DNA from: Lucifuga dentata
Lineage: Eukaryota > Chordata > Actinopteri > Ophidiiformes > Bythitidae
DNA: 64,000 bases
Assembly (NCBI GenBank): GCA_014773175.1
Contig: VXCM01002846.1
Coordinates: 1-64,000, forward strand
Reading direction: 5' to 3'
The notes under the pieces are model-generated. The model saw only the letters and a program-made list of their open reading frames with translations. It made no database searches and had not been told where the DNA came from. Below are positions 12,181-25,400 of this stretch, in pieces. The position numbers and the translations under genes were made by a program. Numbering within the stretch: the stretch's first letter is position 1; the number at the start of each line of letters is the position of its first letter.

Positions 12181-13890
12181 ATGACTTTTTTTTTCAATAT
12201 TTACTTGTGTATTTCATTCAGGCGTGCTTTGGATACAAGAATGACTTAAAAGCATTAAGCAGGTTCCAGCCAATAAGCTACTGATATTACTTACGTCACC
12301 ATAGTAGCCCTCAATACAACAGAAATGTAAAGTCTTCACAGAAAACAACTTCGTATTCATTTTAGAATGATCCATACACATATTTATTGCCCAATATCAC
12401 AATTGAAATGGAGCCCCAAATGTTGAAAATATTTTGACAATAAGATCATTAATTTGCTGTGCTGAGTTTAACTTTCATGCCAGTAGTCATTTTCTCATGA
12501 AGATTACCTTTCAGTCTAAACATCTCATTTTGGGTTAGTATTTTAAACTAACATTTTGGAAAGGACTGAGATTGTGACAAGAATCACAATTTTGTTGCTT
12601 CATTCTCTTTATTCTTTTCAACAAACTCTGCCAGTCAGTTGGTACTGATATTTTATTGGTATTAAAGATATTTCCATTTTTAATGTAACTTTAATAACTT
12701 AATCTAATCTATTAGTTTTTTTTTTACATGTATGTGTGTGTGTATATATATATATATATAAAATGTATTTTTTCTCTGATTGCCTCAGAACCTTACAAGA
12801 AGTCTTCCAAATGTAATCATTGTTCACGGGGCAGAAAATTAAGTATTTAACCAACATGGCATGCTAACAAAATATGAAATCCAAGTCCAATCTAAAAAAA
12901 AAAAAAAAAAAAAAACTCCCTTGTCTGACAAAAAAAATGCTCTAAATCCCTTACAACAGCCCCTTTCCAGTATTCAGCTGGAGATGAGGACCCTGTAGGA
13001 CAAGGTTCATGTTGATGTCAGGGAGAGAAAAGCAATAATTAATGCACTCTAGAGAGGCTTTAAAAACAGTCAAGTCCTACTCTACCCCGACTTCATCTTT
13101 TTCTGTTTTGAGGCCCTGTGAGATTTTGTACTACTTGTCAGGAGGCTCTTGAGCTGTTTTCACACATGGTAGCTGCATCAATGCTTAAATATCTAAGGCG
13201 GTGGTTTTTGGCAGTCACACATACTGCATACTAATTTTTGTGATCTTTTTCGTTTTTCGTTCTCTTAGGCTAAAGTGACTTGCTTGTAAAGGAATTTATA
13301 CTAAATGTGTTTTGTTAGATATGGTATGCATATTGATTTTTTTTTAATGAAGAAAAACAGACTTAAGAAATCCCAAATTTCACTCATTTTATATTTAATA
13401 GTTTTTCTAATCCATTTTCTATTTTAATGATGAATTATTACACGATGTAGATTTTCAAAAACACACCAAAAATGCTTGCACACACAGCTGGGTCTCTTTA
13501 ATCCCCAGTCTCTTGTTCACATCTTTGAGAAAGACCTTGCAGAGACAGTGGCCTGCAGTCATCCCCAAAGTTCACCTTCTCTTAGCCTTATCCTTTCATC
13601 GTCATTGCTGGGCTTGGACGATTTAGTAGCATCCCACTGTTTATGGTGACACTCCTTTAGGCTTTGTCACAATATAAGCAGGAATTTAGAGTTTAGATAC
13701 TTATAATCAAGTGGGAATACACGTTGTGAAAACAATCCTGCATGCTGCGATAATTACTCGACAACTTCTCCTTAGCACAGAAAATCATAAAACCTTATAC
13801 ACTTATTAATGCATTGTGATTAAAATCACATACTTCAAATTATACATTATAACTATATATTACTGTATATATAATTGTAAATTATACTGG
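12181..13890. other. Intergenic region between ube2g1 and ankfy1
   Basis: AT-rich DNA. Its first few hundred bases could still belong to the longest ube2g1 3'UTR isoform. No open frame with family features and no recognisable transposon are seen. Confidence 0.5.
12730..12761. repeat. TG/TA dinucleotide microsatellite
   Basis: TG repeats pass directly into TA repeats. A poly-A run follows at 12894-12915. Confidence 0.9.
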
Positions 13891-13894
13891 TCAT

Positions 13895-14011
13895 GTGATA
13901 AGTTACTCAGAGGCGAATTTTGGAGAAGCACTTGAACGCAGCATAAGTGCCCGTTGGCCGCCTCCGTCTTATCGCGATAGAGAGCAGTCGGCTAGGAGCT
14001 CTCTCAGCAAC
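13895..14011 (+). promoter_or_regulatory. ankfy1: ankfy1 core promoter / 5'UTR
   Basis: A GC-richer stretch immediately upstream of the ankfy1 ATG. It contains the perfect 10-bp palindrome TATCGCGATA at 13970-13979, one mismatch from the human DREF/ZBED1 consensus TGTCGYGAYA and similar in form to other CGCG-centred promoter palindromes. The start codon is embedded in ACATGGCGGAAG, which matches the YY1 core ATGGCGG. There is no TATA box. Function is inferred from the motifs. Confidence 0.5.
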
Positions 14012-16375
14012 ATGGCGGAAGGTATGAGGTTGATTTTTTTGGACTGTTTCATGGTGCACTCCCTTTCATGGCGGTATGGTTGTTGAACTGTAGGTTGAAT
14101 CAACTAGTGTCTATGCAGTTTAACACACTGTGACCTTTTCTCTGGTTGAAAATACAAAGCAGTGCGACACTCATCTTGTCATTCACCTAGTTAGCGGGTT
14201 TTCTTGTTAGCTCTCGTTGCTGTTGCTAGCTATTTGATAGCAGTTAGTTTAGCTTTGTAAGCCAGAGATGCTGGGCAGGACTGCGGAGAACAGTTAACCT
14301 ACTTTGGACGGTTTGCTCGTTTACTACTTAACAAAAATCAAGTTAACTAGCAGAATTGGCAGGTAATGTTGGTCGTGCAGCTAGCCGTAACATTAAAATG
14401 TCAACGATATGCATCCCATTAAACTCTGAACGCTAATTGATTCTCTTTAATCACTGGCCCAGTAACACTTATCTGTCTGTGTTGTGCGTGTTGACATGCT
14501 TATTGACGCTGTATTCTCATAAATGTTATACGAAAGCTGTTAACTCCCTGTCAGGTAGCCTCTCTACCCCCTAAACGGCTTGTCACACTGGGATGTCTGT
14601 TCTGTGTGCTTGCTTAAGTTGGGAGATTCACTTATGATGTTAGGTTTGCTTACGTAGCTTCTCCATTGCGTTGATTAGAAAGCTAAAAAAATGATTGAGC
14701 AGTTAAATAGGCATAAAACAATCAGGAAGGTGGTGTAGTTTACTGAGTTTGGGGGAGACTAGATCATGTTCAAAGGAAGTGACATGACTTCTGATAAGAA
14801 CTTATGTCATGCAAGTGGAGATTTAAGGGTGGATTTTGCTTATTTCACGTCAGGTTGTCATGTGAGGATCTTTTCCAAAGCTTGAGATAAACCTGTGTTT
14901 TGCAAATGCACCAGCAATGCCTCCAGAATACAGTCCTGCAAAGATGGAATGTAGTATTACACAAGAGTCAGTCCTGCAGTTGGTCAGTGTAGTCCTAAAC
15001 TGCTGCCCTAGCATACTGCCCTTCCTGTGTTGGGTTGATCAGGTGGTGTTGAGAACCCTCCTCCTCTGTTCCTCATGACCAGTAGCTGTGCCAGTTTACA
15101 AGGGAGGACAAAGTAACATGCTTCATCAGCACTGTTTCATCACGAAAACTTTACAGAGTAAAAGGAAGGAAATGGGCCTCAGTGAATTTGTGCGAAATCT
15201 TGGCTAAGACATGAATCATGGATATAACACGAAGTTCTGTTGAAAGTCTTATTCCAGTTAGAAGAGAAGGAAAAGGTTAATGCAAACACTATTACCTTTG
15301 ATTCGACTAAAGTCAAATTTTAAGGTCATGAAGTTAGTTTCATGCATGCCTTAAATAGTAGAATCTCAGAAAATCTAATGTCTCATCGCAACTTATTTGA
15401 CATAGGAAATTACATTAACTATTTAACAAGAAATTAGCTTATTATATGTCTCAGCTGACCAAGTCATAATGGAGACCAATTTCCCTCACAACTTTGATTC
15501 TCTCCTATCATAAACTTCCTTAAAATTTTTATAAGAATAATCTTTACACTGGTTACTTCTTAAAATTTGTAAAATAAGCCTGAAGCAGTACTTACACTCT
15601 TGCATGTTTGACTGCCCCCATTAGTTGCAGTAGAAAGGGCTTGAGAGTCCTGTCTGAACCTGTGTTCAGAAATAGATCTTGCCTAACTTTTTGTCTCTCT
15701 GCATCCTCTGTTTTGCCCTTTGTCTGTCTCCTTTGCCATGATGCGGACAGAGGAGGTGGCCAAGCTGCAGAAGCACCTGGCCCTGCTCAGGCAGGAGTAT
15801 GTGAAGATGCAGCAGAAGCTGGCGGACACAGAGAGGCGCTGTGCCATGCTTGCTGCTCAGGCCTCTGGCCAGGGTTCCAGAAGCCCTCCAGCCGCAGAGA
15901 CCTTCATCAGCCGTCTGCTAGACATCGTGGGCGATCTCTATCAGCAGGAACAGTACAGGTGAGGGTGATAGTCCTTGATGTGGATACAGGACAGTTGTGG
16001 GTGAGTTTTTACAAAATGTTTGAAGTCTAAATATTCTAGTCCAGTGATTGCACTTTAACCTCCTAGACATCTTATTACCTGGATGGTTGAGATTAACCTT
16101 CATACTGTAGCTGCCTTCATTGAAATAGCAACCTTGAAGCCCAAGGCATTAGATTTGACAGTGATATGTAAGGCTGATTATTAAATACTGCAAAAAAGAA
16201 TTTAAAAAATAATAATCAGAAAGATTACTCATGGTGTCAAACTTGGGAGTAAAAAATGAGAAGTTTTTGACTATTTTCTTTATGTCTCTACCCAGACCTT
16301 CAGCTTTCATATAATTGTATGTATAATCAGGATGGGCACATTGCTTGTGTACAAAAGGCTCAAATGCAAGTGTGT

Positions 16376-16431
<56 letters not shown>

Positions 16432-19400
16432 TTTTTTTTTCTTTTTTTGTTTTTTCTCGGCATCACGTCTGGATGTTGGGTGTGTTATGTTTTCTTTGTG
16501 CAGCTAATCTAACTACACTAAAGCAGCATTAACTAACGACACATGGTGGAGTATATGAACATGGCAATGTCATGCAGTTGTCAAAATATGCCAGTACCTC
16601 AGAATCATTAGTCACTTCTTGGGTTTAATGTCTATCTTTAAATATTGTGCAAACCCAGCCATTATTTATGTTCTACTAGCAGACAAGCCAGTGGAGTGGA
16701 AACTCTCATGGGTGTAAATATGCGAGTAGCAACATGTACCATTCTGTACTGATACGCTCCAGCTCTTGCCACATCTGTACACAAGACTTAACAGTTACCA
16801 AAATTGAAAGGGTGGCTTGCGTCTGTTCTTAAGTTCTCTGTATTTTTCAAAGCTATATTTCTAGATTGCCACAGTAAAAATATGGCAAATATGGAGACAG
16901 CACTCTAAAAGTTAAAATACAAGTATTCTATATGTGTGTTTTCTTTATGACTTCAGACCTAGAACATTTCTAATAAATTCTTGGGTTTTGGTTTTGAAAT
17001 GCTATTGCCGTGAGTCATTGACTTGGAAATTGGTCTCAGCAATGAATGTTTGATGTTTTTTTCAGTGATCTAAAAGTGAAAGTTGCCGGGGAGAAGCTCA
17101 GTGCCCATAAGTTTGTGTTGGCTGCACGCAGTGATGTCTGGAGTCTGGCCAACCTGGCCTCCACCTCTGAACTGGACCTTTCCGGTGAGCAACCATGCTG
17201 TGGCAGCAGTCTGTTAAAGTCATGGTTTAAATCAGAATGAAAATCGAGTTATCACCACCTTGCATCTACTCCTCTGTCATCCAGCGTACTTGAGGGTGAA
17301 TAGATGATTCAGTTTTCATTTTGGACTGCGCAGAGTCCATTATTGGACATAGATTTGGGCTTGCTGCCTAATGTCAAACAAGCTACTTGTAGAGGTTGTA
17401 TAAAGGCACATAAAGGACTCTGTGAGGAATCTTGAAATTCTTCTAAAATGTGTATCAATCCAGGTGAAATATAGAATTTTTAGGTGAGTGTATCACCTGA
17501 ACATTTGATTTTAAAAGATTAGGGGATTTGGCAAAATAACCAGGAAAATTAAATACTGTTGGATGTTTTGGACATCGGTGTCAGTAATGTAACATGTAAG
17601 CAGGTAGTATTAATTGGGCTTAAACATGCAAAATCACCAGCATTGTCTTTGCGACTCGCACCAAGTTTGCAGTTGATGCAATTTACTAACTTAGTGGCAT
17701 GATGGATTTTCAGATTGCAAGCCTGAGGTTGCCACGGCGATGTTGCGCTGGGCGTACACCGACGAGTTGGAACTTAGTGAGGATGATGCCTTCCTTATTG
17801 ACTTGATGAAGCTCGCCAACCGCTTCCAGCTTCAGATGCTCAGAGAGAGGTCAGCACGAGTCACACGTACCGGCCTTTGCTTTGCGGGCTGCACTTCCAC
17901 TTTAAACGTAATTTCATTATCTAGCGTGATGCATGTAGCTTTGCAGCTTAAAATTGCTTTTATGTCTCCACTGGGTCAGATGTGAAAAAGGCGTGATGTC
18001 CTCGGTGAATGTCAGAAACTGCATTCGCTTCTACCAGACAGCTGAGGAGCTCGACGCCACAACACTGATGAACTACTGTGGGGAGATCATAGCCAGTCAC
18101 TGGGTGAGTCCCTCCATAGTGCTGTCTGCTGGCTAATTGGCCACCATACACACCACACATGTGTGGGATGACTGAATGGCTCTTATTTCTTCAGCCATTT
18201 ACTCTGAGAGCTGCTGGCTCTGAAAGCGATGCATTGTCAGACCATATCAATTTACTCTGCTATTAATGTCTCCCTGGAATGATGAATAATTTTTGTTCGA
18301 GGCATTTAATAAAACTACGCCACCTCTGCCTCAACCAAAAACATTTCAGCTTTCACCTGTGGGTTCGTGTCCTCATGTTCAACCCTATGGCCCATCGGAG
18401 TGATGTTTTCTTGTCACTGAAGGATCCGATCATTTACAGCACCGTAAATCTAGAGTAGCTGCAGCTCGGTAATGTCAAGATCATTTTTATGACCAGCATG
18501 TAGAAAATGAATGTTAATCTTTCACCACCTCCTCACACACAGCCTGCTTTTTCTTTATGCTTGTGTTGGCTGAAGCTTTCAGCACTGCTTTTTACTGTCA
18601 AGGAAATGAATACTCAAGCCATGGAGCTTATTATACAGTACATTACAAAAAGGTTTTTAGATTTACACGTGTTTCTGAGCTTTTCCATCATGTGGTAATT
18701 CTTATATTTTACACTGAAGTGTGTGTCATTGCGGTCCTCTGATGGTCTCTTAACAGGATGACCTACGGAAAGAAGACTTCAGCACTATGAGTGCCCAACT
18801 TCTGTACAAGATGATTAAGTCAAAAACTGAGTATCCTCTTCACAAAGCCATCAAAGTTGAGCGAGAAGATGTGGTCTTCCTCTATCTCATTGAGATGGAC
18901 TCACAGGTCAGACCTCCACAGAGTCCTTTGCTAACAACTGATTAACTAGTAGCTTTCCATTGTGGTTTTATGTTTTGTTTTTAATTTTTCTTACTTCTTG
19001 TTTTCAGCTGCCTGGCAAGCTGAATGAACTGGACAACAACGGTGACCTGGCGCTAGACCTGGCACTCTCTCGTAAATTGGAGAGTATTGCCACCACTCTG
19101 GTTAACAACAAAGCTGACGTGGATATGATGGACCAGAGTGGCTGGAGCCTCCTGCATAAAGCCATCCAAAGAGGTGTGTAGGAGTCACTACTTGAACAAC
19201 CTTTAAATGAAAGCAACAAGCCCATTTGATGAAATCTCTTTGGTTTTGTTCAGCTGTAGGGTGGGGGGTNGGTACCTAATGAACGGAAAGGGAAAACTGC
19301 ACATCGTGAGGGCTTGCAGAGTCTTTTAATGACTTTGGAAAAACAAGGAAGCTTTCTTTGCTGACTGGTGTTGATCTTTCTTCCTCCCCCCTCCAGGTGA

Positions 19401-22400
19401 CGAATTTGCCTCCATCTTCCTGATTCGCCACTCAGCTCAGGTGAATGCATCCACAGTGGGGGCAGTGGAAACCCCTCTTCACCTGGTATGTTCATTCAGC
19501 CCCAAGAAACACTCTGCGGAAGTGATGGGCGGCATGGCGCAGATTGCGGAGGCCCTGCTCAAGACCGGAGCCAACCCCAACATGCAGAACAGCAAGGGCA
19601 GGTAGGCGATGCAGCTGACATTAAAGCTGCATTGGACTACAAAGCTGTCAACCTGAAGTCATGTTTCTGAAACTCTACAATATACCGTTAATTATAAATG
19701 AGAAACTGCTGAACTGTGTTAGATGATGTAAATTTGTGGAAAACAAGGAAAATGGTGCATCACTACACATGGAGCTCCATATGAATAAACTGTTTAATTC
19801 ATGTGCTGTGACCATTCATGTGAAACCTATGGTTCTGAGTTTTATGTGCGAGTCTAACGCAGGGCCTGCTGTAAACACTAAGTTAATTAACAAAATATGA
19901 AATTCAGTCGTGTGAAATGACACATTTTTCAAGGGCGAAGTGTGTCGTAGCCAATTCTAATGCAACAATATGATGATAAATCAGCTTTGTCTTTTTAGAA
20001 CGCCTTTGCATGAAGCTGTGGCATCAGGGAACGAGCCAGTCTTCAACCAGCTCCTGCAGTGCAAATAGTGAGTCACAGTCTACCTTCAAATAATGCACAA
20101 CATAACAGCGGCTTGTTCATATGGATTCGTCTCAGGAACACGCTAAACACAACACATTTGTCCATCTTGTTAGTCTTGACCTGGAGCTGAAGGACCATGA
20201 AGGCAGCACAGCGCTGTGGTTGGCCCTGCAGTATATCACCGTGTCTTCAGACCCCTCAGTAAATCCATTTGAGGACGATGCGCCAGTGGTGAACGGCACC
20301 TCGTTTGATGAGAATAGCTTTGCAGCCCAGCTCATCCAGAGAGGCAGCAACCCTGATGCGCCTGACATTAGCACAGGTACCGTTTAAAGGGCTGTACTGG
20401 TGATTTTGTATGTTTGAGTCCATAAATACTACCTGTATACATGTTACATTACTGCCAACCATTTTCTAAAACATTTAAAAAAACTTTTGGTGTGTTATTT
20501 TGCCAAATCCCCTAATTTTTCGAAAACAAATATACAAGTGATCCTTAAAAATCAGCATTCTTCCTGCTAACACTTACTAGAAGGCACAGTCTTTTAATTT
20601 CTATAAGCAGCCTTCTTCTGTGACTGTATTCCCTGGTGGAGGCATACAGCGCATTTTCTTCAGTGTAGCTCAGTTGTTGGATTTGTTAAATTAAGTAACT
20701 TTGATAACAAAATAATAGCAGCATGTTGTTTGCTGTGAACACGCAAAGCACATTTCAAGTCTCTACAAAATGATTTTTATACATACTGGAATGAACTGAA
20801 ACCAGTGGCAGTCTGGAAGGTATGAAAAAAAATTCTAACATTTACCGCTCTAGTAGTATGTTTTGAAAAATGGTTGGCAGTCATGTAACGTATGTGCAGG
20901 TTGTAGTTGTTGATGCCGACTATTGGTTTTTGTTCCTCGGTTTCATTATCATCTTCATTTTCTCTCTCATAGGAAACTGCCTCCTGCAGAGAGCAGCTCG
21001 AGCAGGCAATGAGGCAGCTGCTCTGTTCCTAGCCACTCACGGGGCAAAGGTCAACCATGTGAATAAATGGGTGAGGATGAACATTATGCAGATATCAGCC
21101 AAACAGTGACATACTTTTAATAAACAGAGACACATTTCAGAATTGTTCATGCCGTTGAGAGTGGTGCAGTAAGGCACACTCAAAGGAGAATTTACCTTTT
21201 AAGAGATAAATAGAATATCTGGGCCTCTAAACATGAATGAGGCCATTGACTGGTCATTAACAAGATATTCCTACTAAGTTAAATCAAACTTAGACCAGCA
21301 GTATTATGCACGTAATATTCTCTCACTGTTCCACAGGGTGAGAGCCCACTTCATACGGCATGTCGCTGTGGCCTGGCAAGCCTGACAGCAGAGCTGCTCC
21401 AGCAGGGAGCCAATCCCAACCTGCAGACCCAGAAGGCTTTGCCTGATGATGCAAGTGGTGTGGCGCTACAGAGCCCCCTTCACATGGCCATTGCTCACAA
21501 CCACTCAGATGTTGTCTCTGTCATCCTTGAGCAGAAAGGTAAGCATTTGTTGAGAGTTTTTACAAACTAGGATTCATATATGAACACACTTGTGTTATTC
21601 ACCTAATTTGTAAACAAGTTGTGGGTGTGTAATGAGATATCAGTTATAACTCATCATAAACATGTCCCTGCATGTATGCATGCACTTATGTCTTCCTGTC
21701 TCTGTTACAGCAAACGCACTTCATGCCACCAACAACTTTCAGATCATTCCAGACTTTAGCCTCAAAGACTCCATGGACCAGACGGTGCTGGGCTTGGCCC
21801 TCTGGACAGGTACATTGAAACAGCCATTCCTCTTCATGGAGGAATTGTATTACACCTACCTCTGCATTATCAACGTTTCTGGAGTGCATAAACTGGCTGC
21901 AAATGTGCAAGGTGATATGTGTATGTGATGTATAATATGTACAATATGTCCCTGTCAGGTATGCACACCATAGCAGCTCAGCTGCTGGGCTCAGGGGCTT
22001 CTATCAATGACACTATGTCCAACGGGCAAACTCTGCTTCACATGGCCATCCAAAAACAAGACAGCAAGAGTGCCCTGTTCCTCCTGGAGCATCAGGCTGA
22101 CATCAATGTTAGGTAACCCCAACGTTATGCTGCAGTTATAAAAGATCTTGCTGTTACAGACTGAGCCATGAGGGCATACAAATGTTATAATTTTTCAGTG
22201 CAGCTTTGATTCCTGATGATGTTTCAATCACAAAATGTTTTATGAAGAAGCAGCAAAAACAGTGGAACAAACTGGCTTATCTTGTGCATATTTTATCTTT
22301 TGTTATTTATGATAAATCCAACCCTCACCTTTCATCCTTCAGGACCCAGGAGGGTCAGACAGCACTACAATTGGCCATTAGCAACCAACTCCCCCTGGTG

Positions 22401-25400
22401 GTGGATGCCATCTGTACACGTGGAGCTGATATGTCTGTGATGGATGACAAAGGGGACCCTCCTCTGTGGCTTGCCTTAGAGAATGGCTTGGAAGATATTG
22501 CATCTACACTGGTGAGACAGATGCACACACAAACCATTTATTGATGACATGACAGTCCCTGTGGTATACTGTTGTGGAGTGCCTAACTATGAAACTATAT
22601 ACTATGTCTAACTATACATTATGACACTATTTATAAAATGAAAACTTAACCGTATCCTCCGGTCTGCCCAATTTCCCAGATTCGTTCTAATTACTCAAGC
22701 TTCTAATTACAAAAATATTTCTCTGATTCTCTGCACTTATAATTTTTTTTTTTTTCAAATATTTTATAATAAAAACAAAGTTTATATGTTTCTGTATCTT
22801 AGAGGAAGTTAGGTTTTCTCTTTCTTCATAATACACAAGTGAGCAAGGATGGGTATTTTAGAACCCCCCAAGGGTTCTAAAATACAAATATACTTGTCTT
22901 GGTTTGAAACCAATAGCCCAATTGAGTTCAAGAGACCTATTTCCACACCAGTATTTAGTGTAGTTGGAAAAATATTTATGATATTGAGAACAGTTCTGGT
23001 TGTAAAATGAGGATGCTTTTTTGTTTGTTTACATCTCCTGCTTGTCTCCCCCAAGGTCCGCCATGGCTGTGATGCGACTTGTTGGAGTCCAGGTCCCTCT
23101 GGCTGCCAGCAAACCCTCCTGCACAGAGCTGTTGATGAGAATAATGAGGTCACAGCTTGCTTCCTCATCCGCAGGTCTGCCATTGACATTACAAAAATTC
23201 ACTCTTTTGCAGTTAAGGGCACACGAACTGTATTTGCAGAAATTAGCCATCTTGTACATTTGGATAAAACTTCATGCCAGGGGAAACAGATATCACAAGT
23301 TTGCCAATTTAAAATTATGACACAGAGAGAAATACAATGAAACATTTGCCAAACAAGGACCACATCTACAATATACAGTATTTCCTGTTCTTATCTAAAA
23401 ACCAACCCTTAGATCTTTCATTTTATTTGCTCCACCTTCTGTCAGTCATTAACATGCGATGGATGTAGCTAGCTATCTGACTGCCTGCCTGTCCCTTATG
23501 TGTGTGTATGTAGTGGTTGTGATGTGAATAGCCCCAGGCAGCCAGGCCCTAATGGGGAGGGAGATGAAGAGGCCCGAGATGGACAGACACCCCTCCACCT
23601 GGCAAGCAGCTGGGGACTGGAGGAGGTGGTTCAGTGCCTTTTGGAATTTGGAGCTAATGTTAACGCACAGGTCTGTCCCATCACGCCACTGCCTTCACCT
23701 TTTTTGATACCACTTAACTTTTTTTCTGAAGGCAAACAGTTAACAAGAGTTAACAGTTAACAATTAATTCCTTAATAGTGAGTTACGAATATGGTATTTT
23801 AAGACATGGTCTTTCTCTGTATTTAATCTGTCAACTTCTGTCAGGATGCAGAGGGCAGAGCACCAATCCATGCTGCCATTAGCAGCCAGCACAATGTTAT
23901 CATACAGCTCCTGATTTCCCATCCGGACATAAGGCTCAACATTCGTGACCGTCAAGGCATGACCCCCTTTGCCTGTGCCATGACCCATAAAAACAATAAG
24001 GCTGCAGAGGCCATCCTCAAGAGGGAGCCGGGTGCTGCCGAGCAGGTAACGTCACATTGCACAACATAATCTAAAGCTCCAGGTTCCTTTCAATGTTAAT
24101 ATAAAGGAAGTACAGCCTAACTAATGATACGTGAAGTAACATAACCCATTCCACAAACGTGTCTCTCTCTGTCCAGGTGGACAACAAAGGGCGTAATTTT
24201 CTCCACGTGGCTGTGCAAAATTCAGATATTGAAAGTGTCCTATTCCTCATCAGTGTCCAAGCTAATGTCAACTCCAGGGTTCAGGATGCAGCCAAACTAA
24301 CCCCTCTCCACCTGGCGGTCCAGGCTGGGTCTGAGATCATTGTCCGCAACCTGGTAAAATCTCAAGATCATCTTGGTCCCATGTATTCACTGTTCATGCC
24401 AATTTAAATGTCATGTTAGAGAGTTGCAGTTGATCCTGGTTTTGTGTTTGTTTCCAGCTGCTTGCTGGGGCTAAAGTAAATGAGTTGACCAAACACAGAC
24501 AGACAGCCTTACACTTGGCCGCTCAGCAGGACCTGGCTACTATTTGCTCTGTGCTGGTGGAGAATGGCATAGACTTTGCTGCTGAGGATGAGAATGGGAA
24601 CAATGGTAAACTTGTATTCCTTATATATATATATATATATTTTTTTTTTAAATCTGAGAAATGGCACTCACATTTTCAGTCTACATGATTATATAATCTG
24701 TGCTTGGAGGATAATTGGTACATCTGGTGGCAGAATTGTGGTTGCACCATTAGAACTGGGATTCAATGAAAAGACAATCTTTTTCTAGTCATCAGCAGTC
24801 TCCATCTACCACCACACAGCGCTGCCCTCATGAATAACATTCTGTTCTTTTCTGTATTCCTGCTGTCTCCTTAGCTCTGCATCTGGCTGTGATGCAGGGT
24901 CGCCTTAACAATGTCCGAGCCCTTCTCACAGAATCCAATATTGATGCTGAGGCCTTCAATCTCAGGTACACTTGAGTCTCTTTACAGTCAGACCTTCATT
25001 AAGGACTTCTATGATGCATTTGGGAAATTCGGTTGTTGTAGATACCAGAATTCTAACGCTAGAACATAAGACATAAAATTCTGTAAATTATAGTGTGAAT
25101 TTGTCTGTCTCCTTGTCGTGTAATCACGTCTGCTCAGGGGTCAGTCACCAATGCATGTCTTAGGCCATTATGGGAAAGAGAACGCTGCTGCCATTTTTGA
25201 GTTGTTCCTGGAGTGTATGCCTGAATACCCTCTGGACAAACCAGATAATGAAGGAAACACAGGTAGCTTACTTGTTTATTTCTGTCGTTCACAATCAACG
25301 AATAGTCACCTTTGCAAATGTATTGTGGTGATAGAATGACATTGAGCTATTTTGTTTGCAGTTCTGCTTCTGGCTTACATGAAAGGAAATGCTAACCTGT

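Noticed and set aside
16149..16532. Lysine-rich minus frame and phenylalanine-rich plus frames
   Set aside because: They are translations of the long poly-T run in ankfy1 intron 2, not genes.
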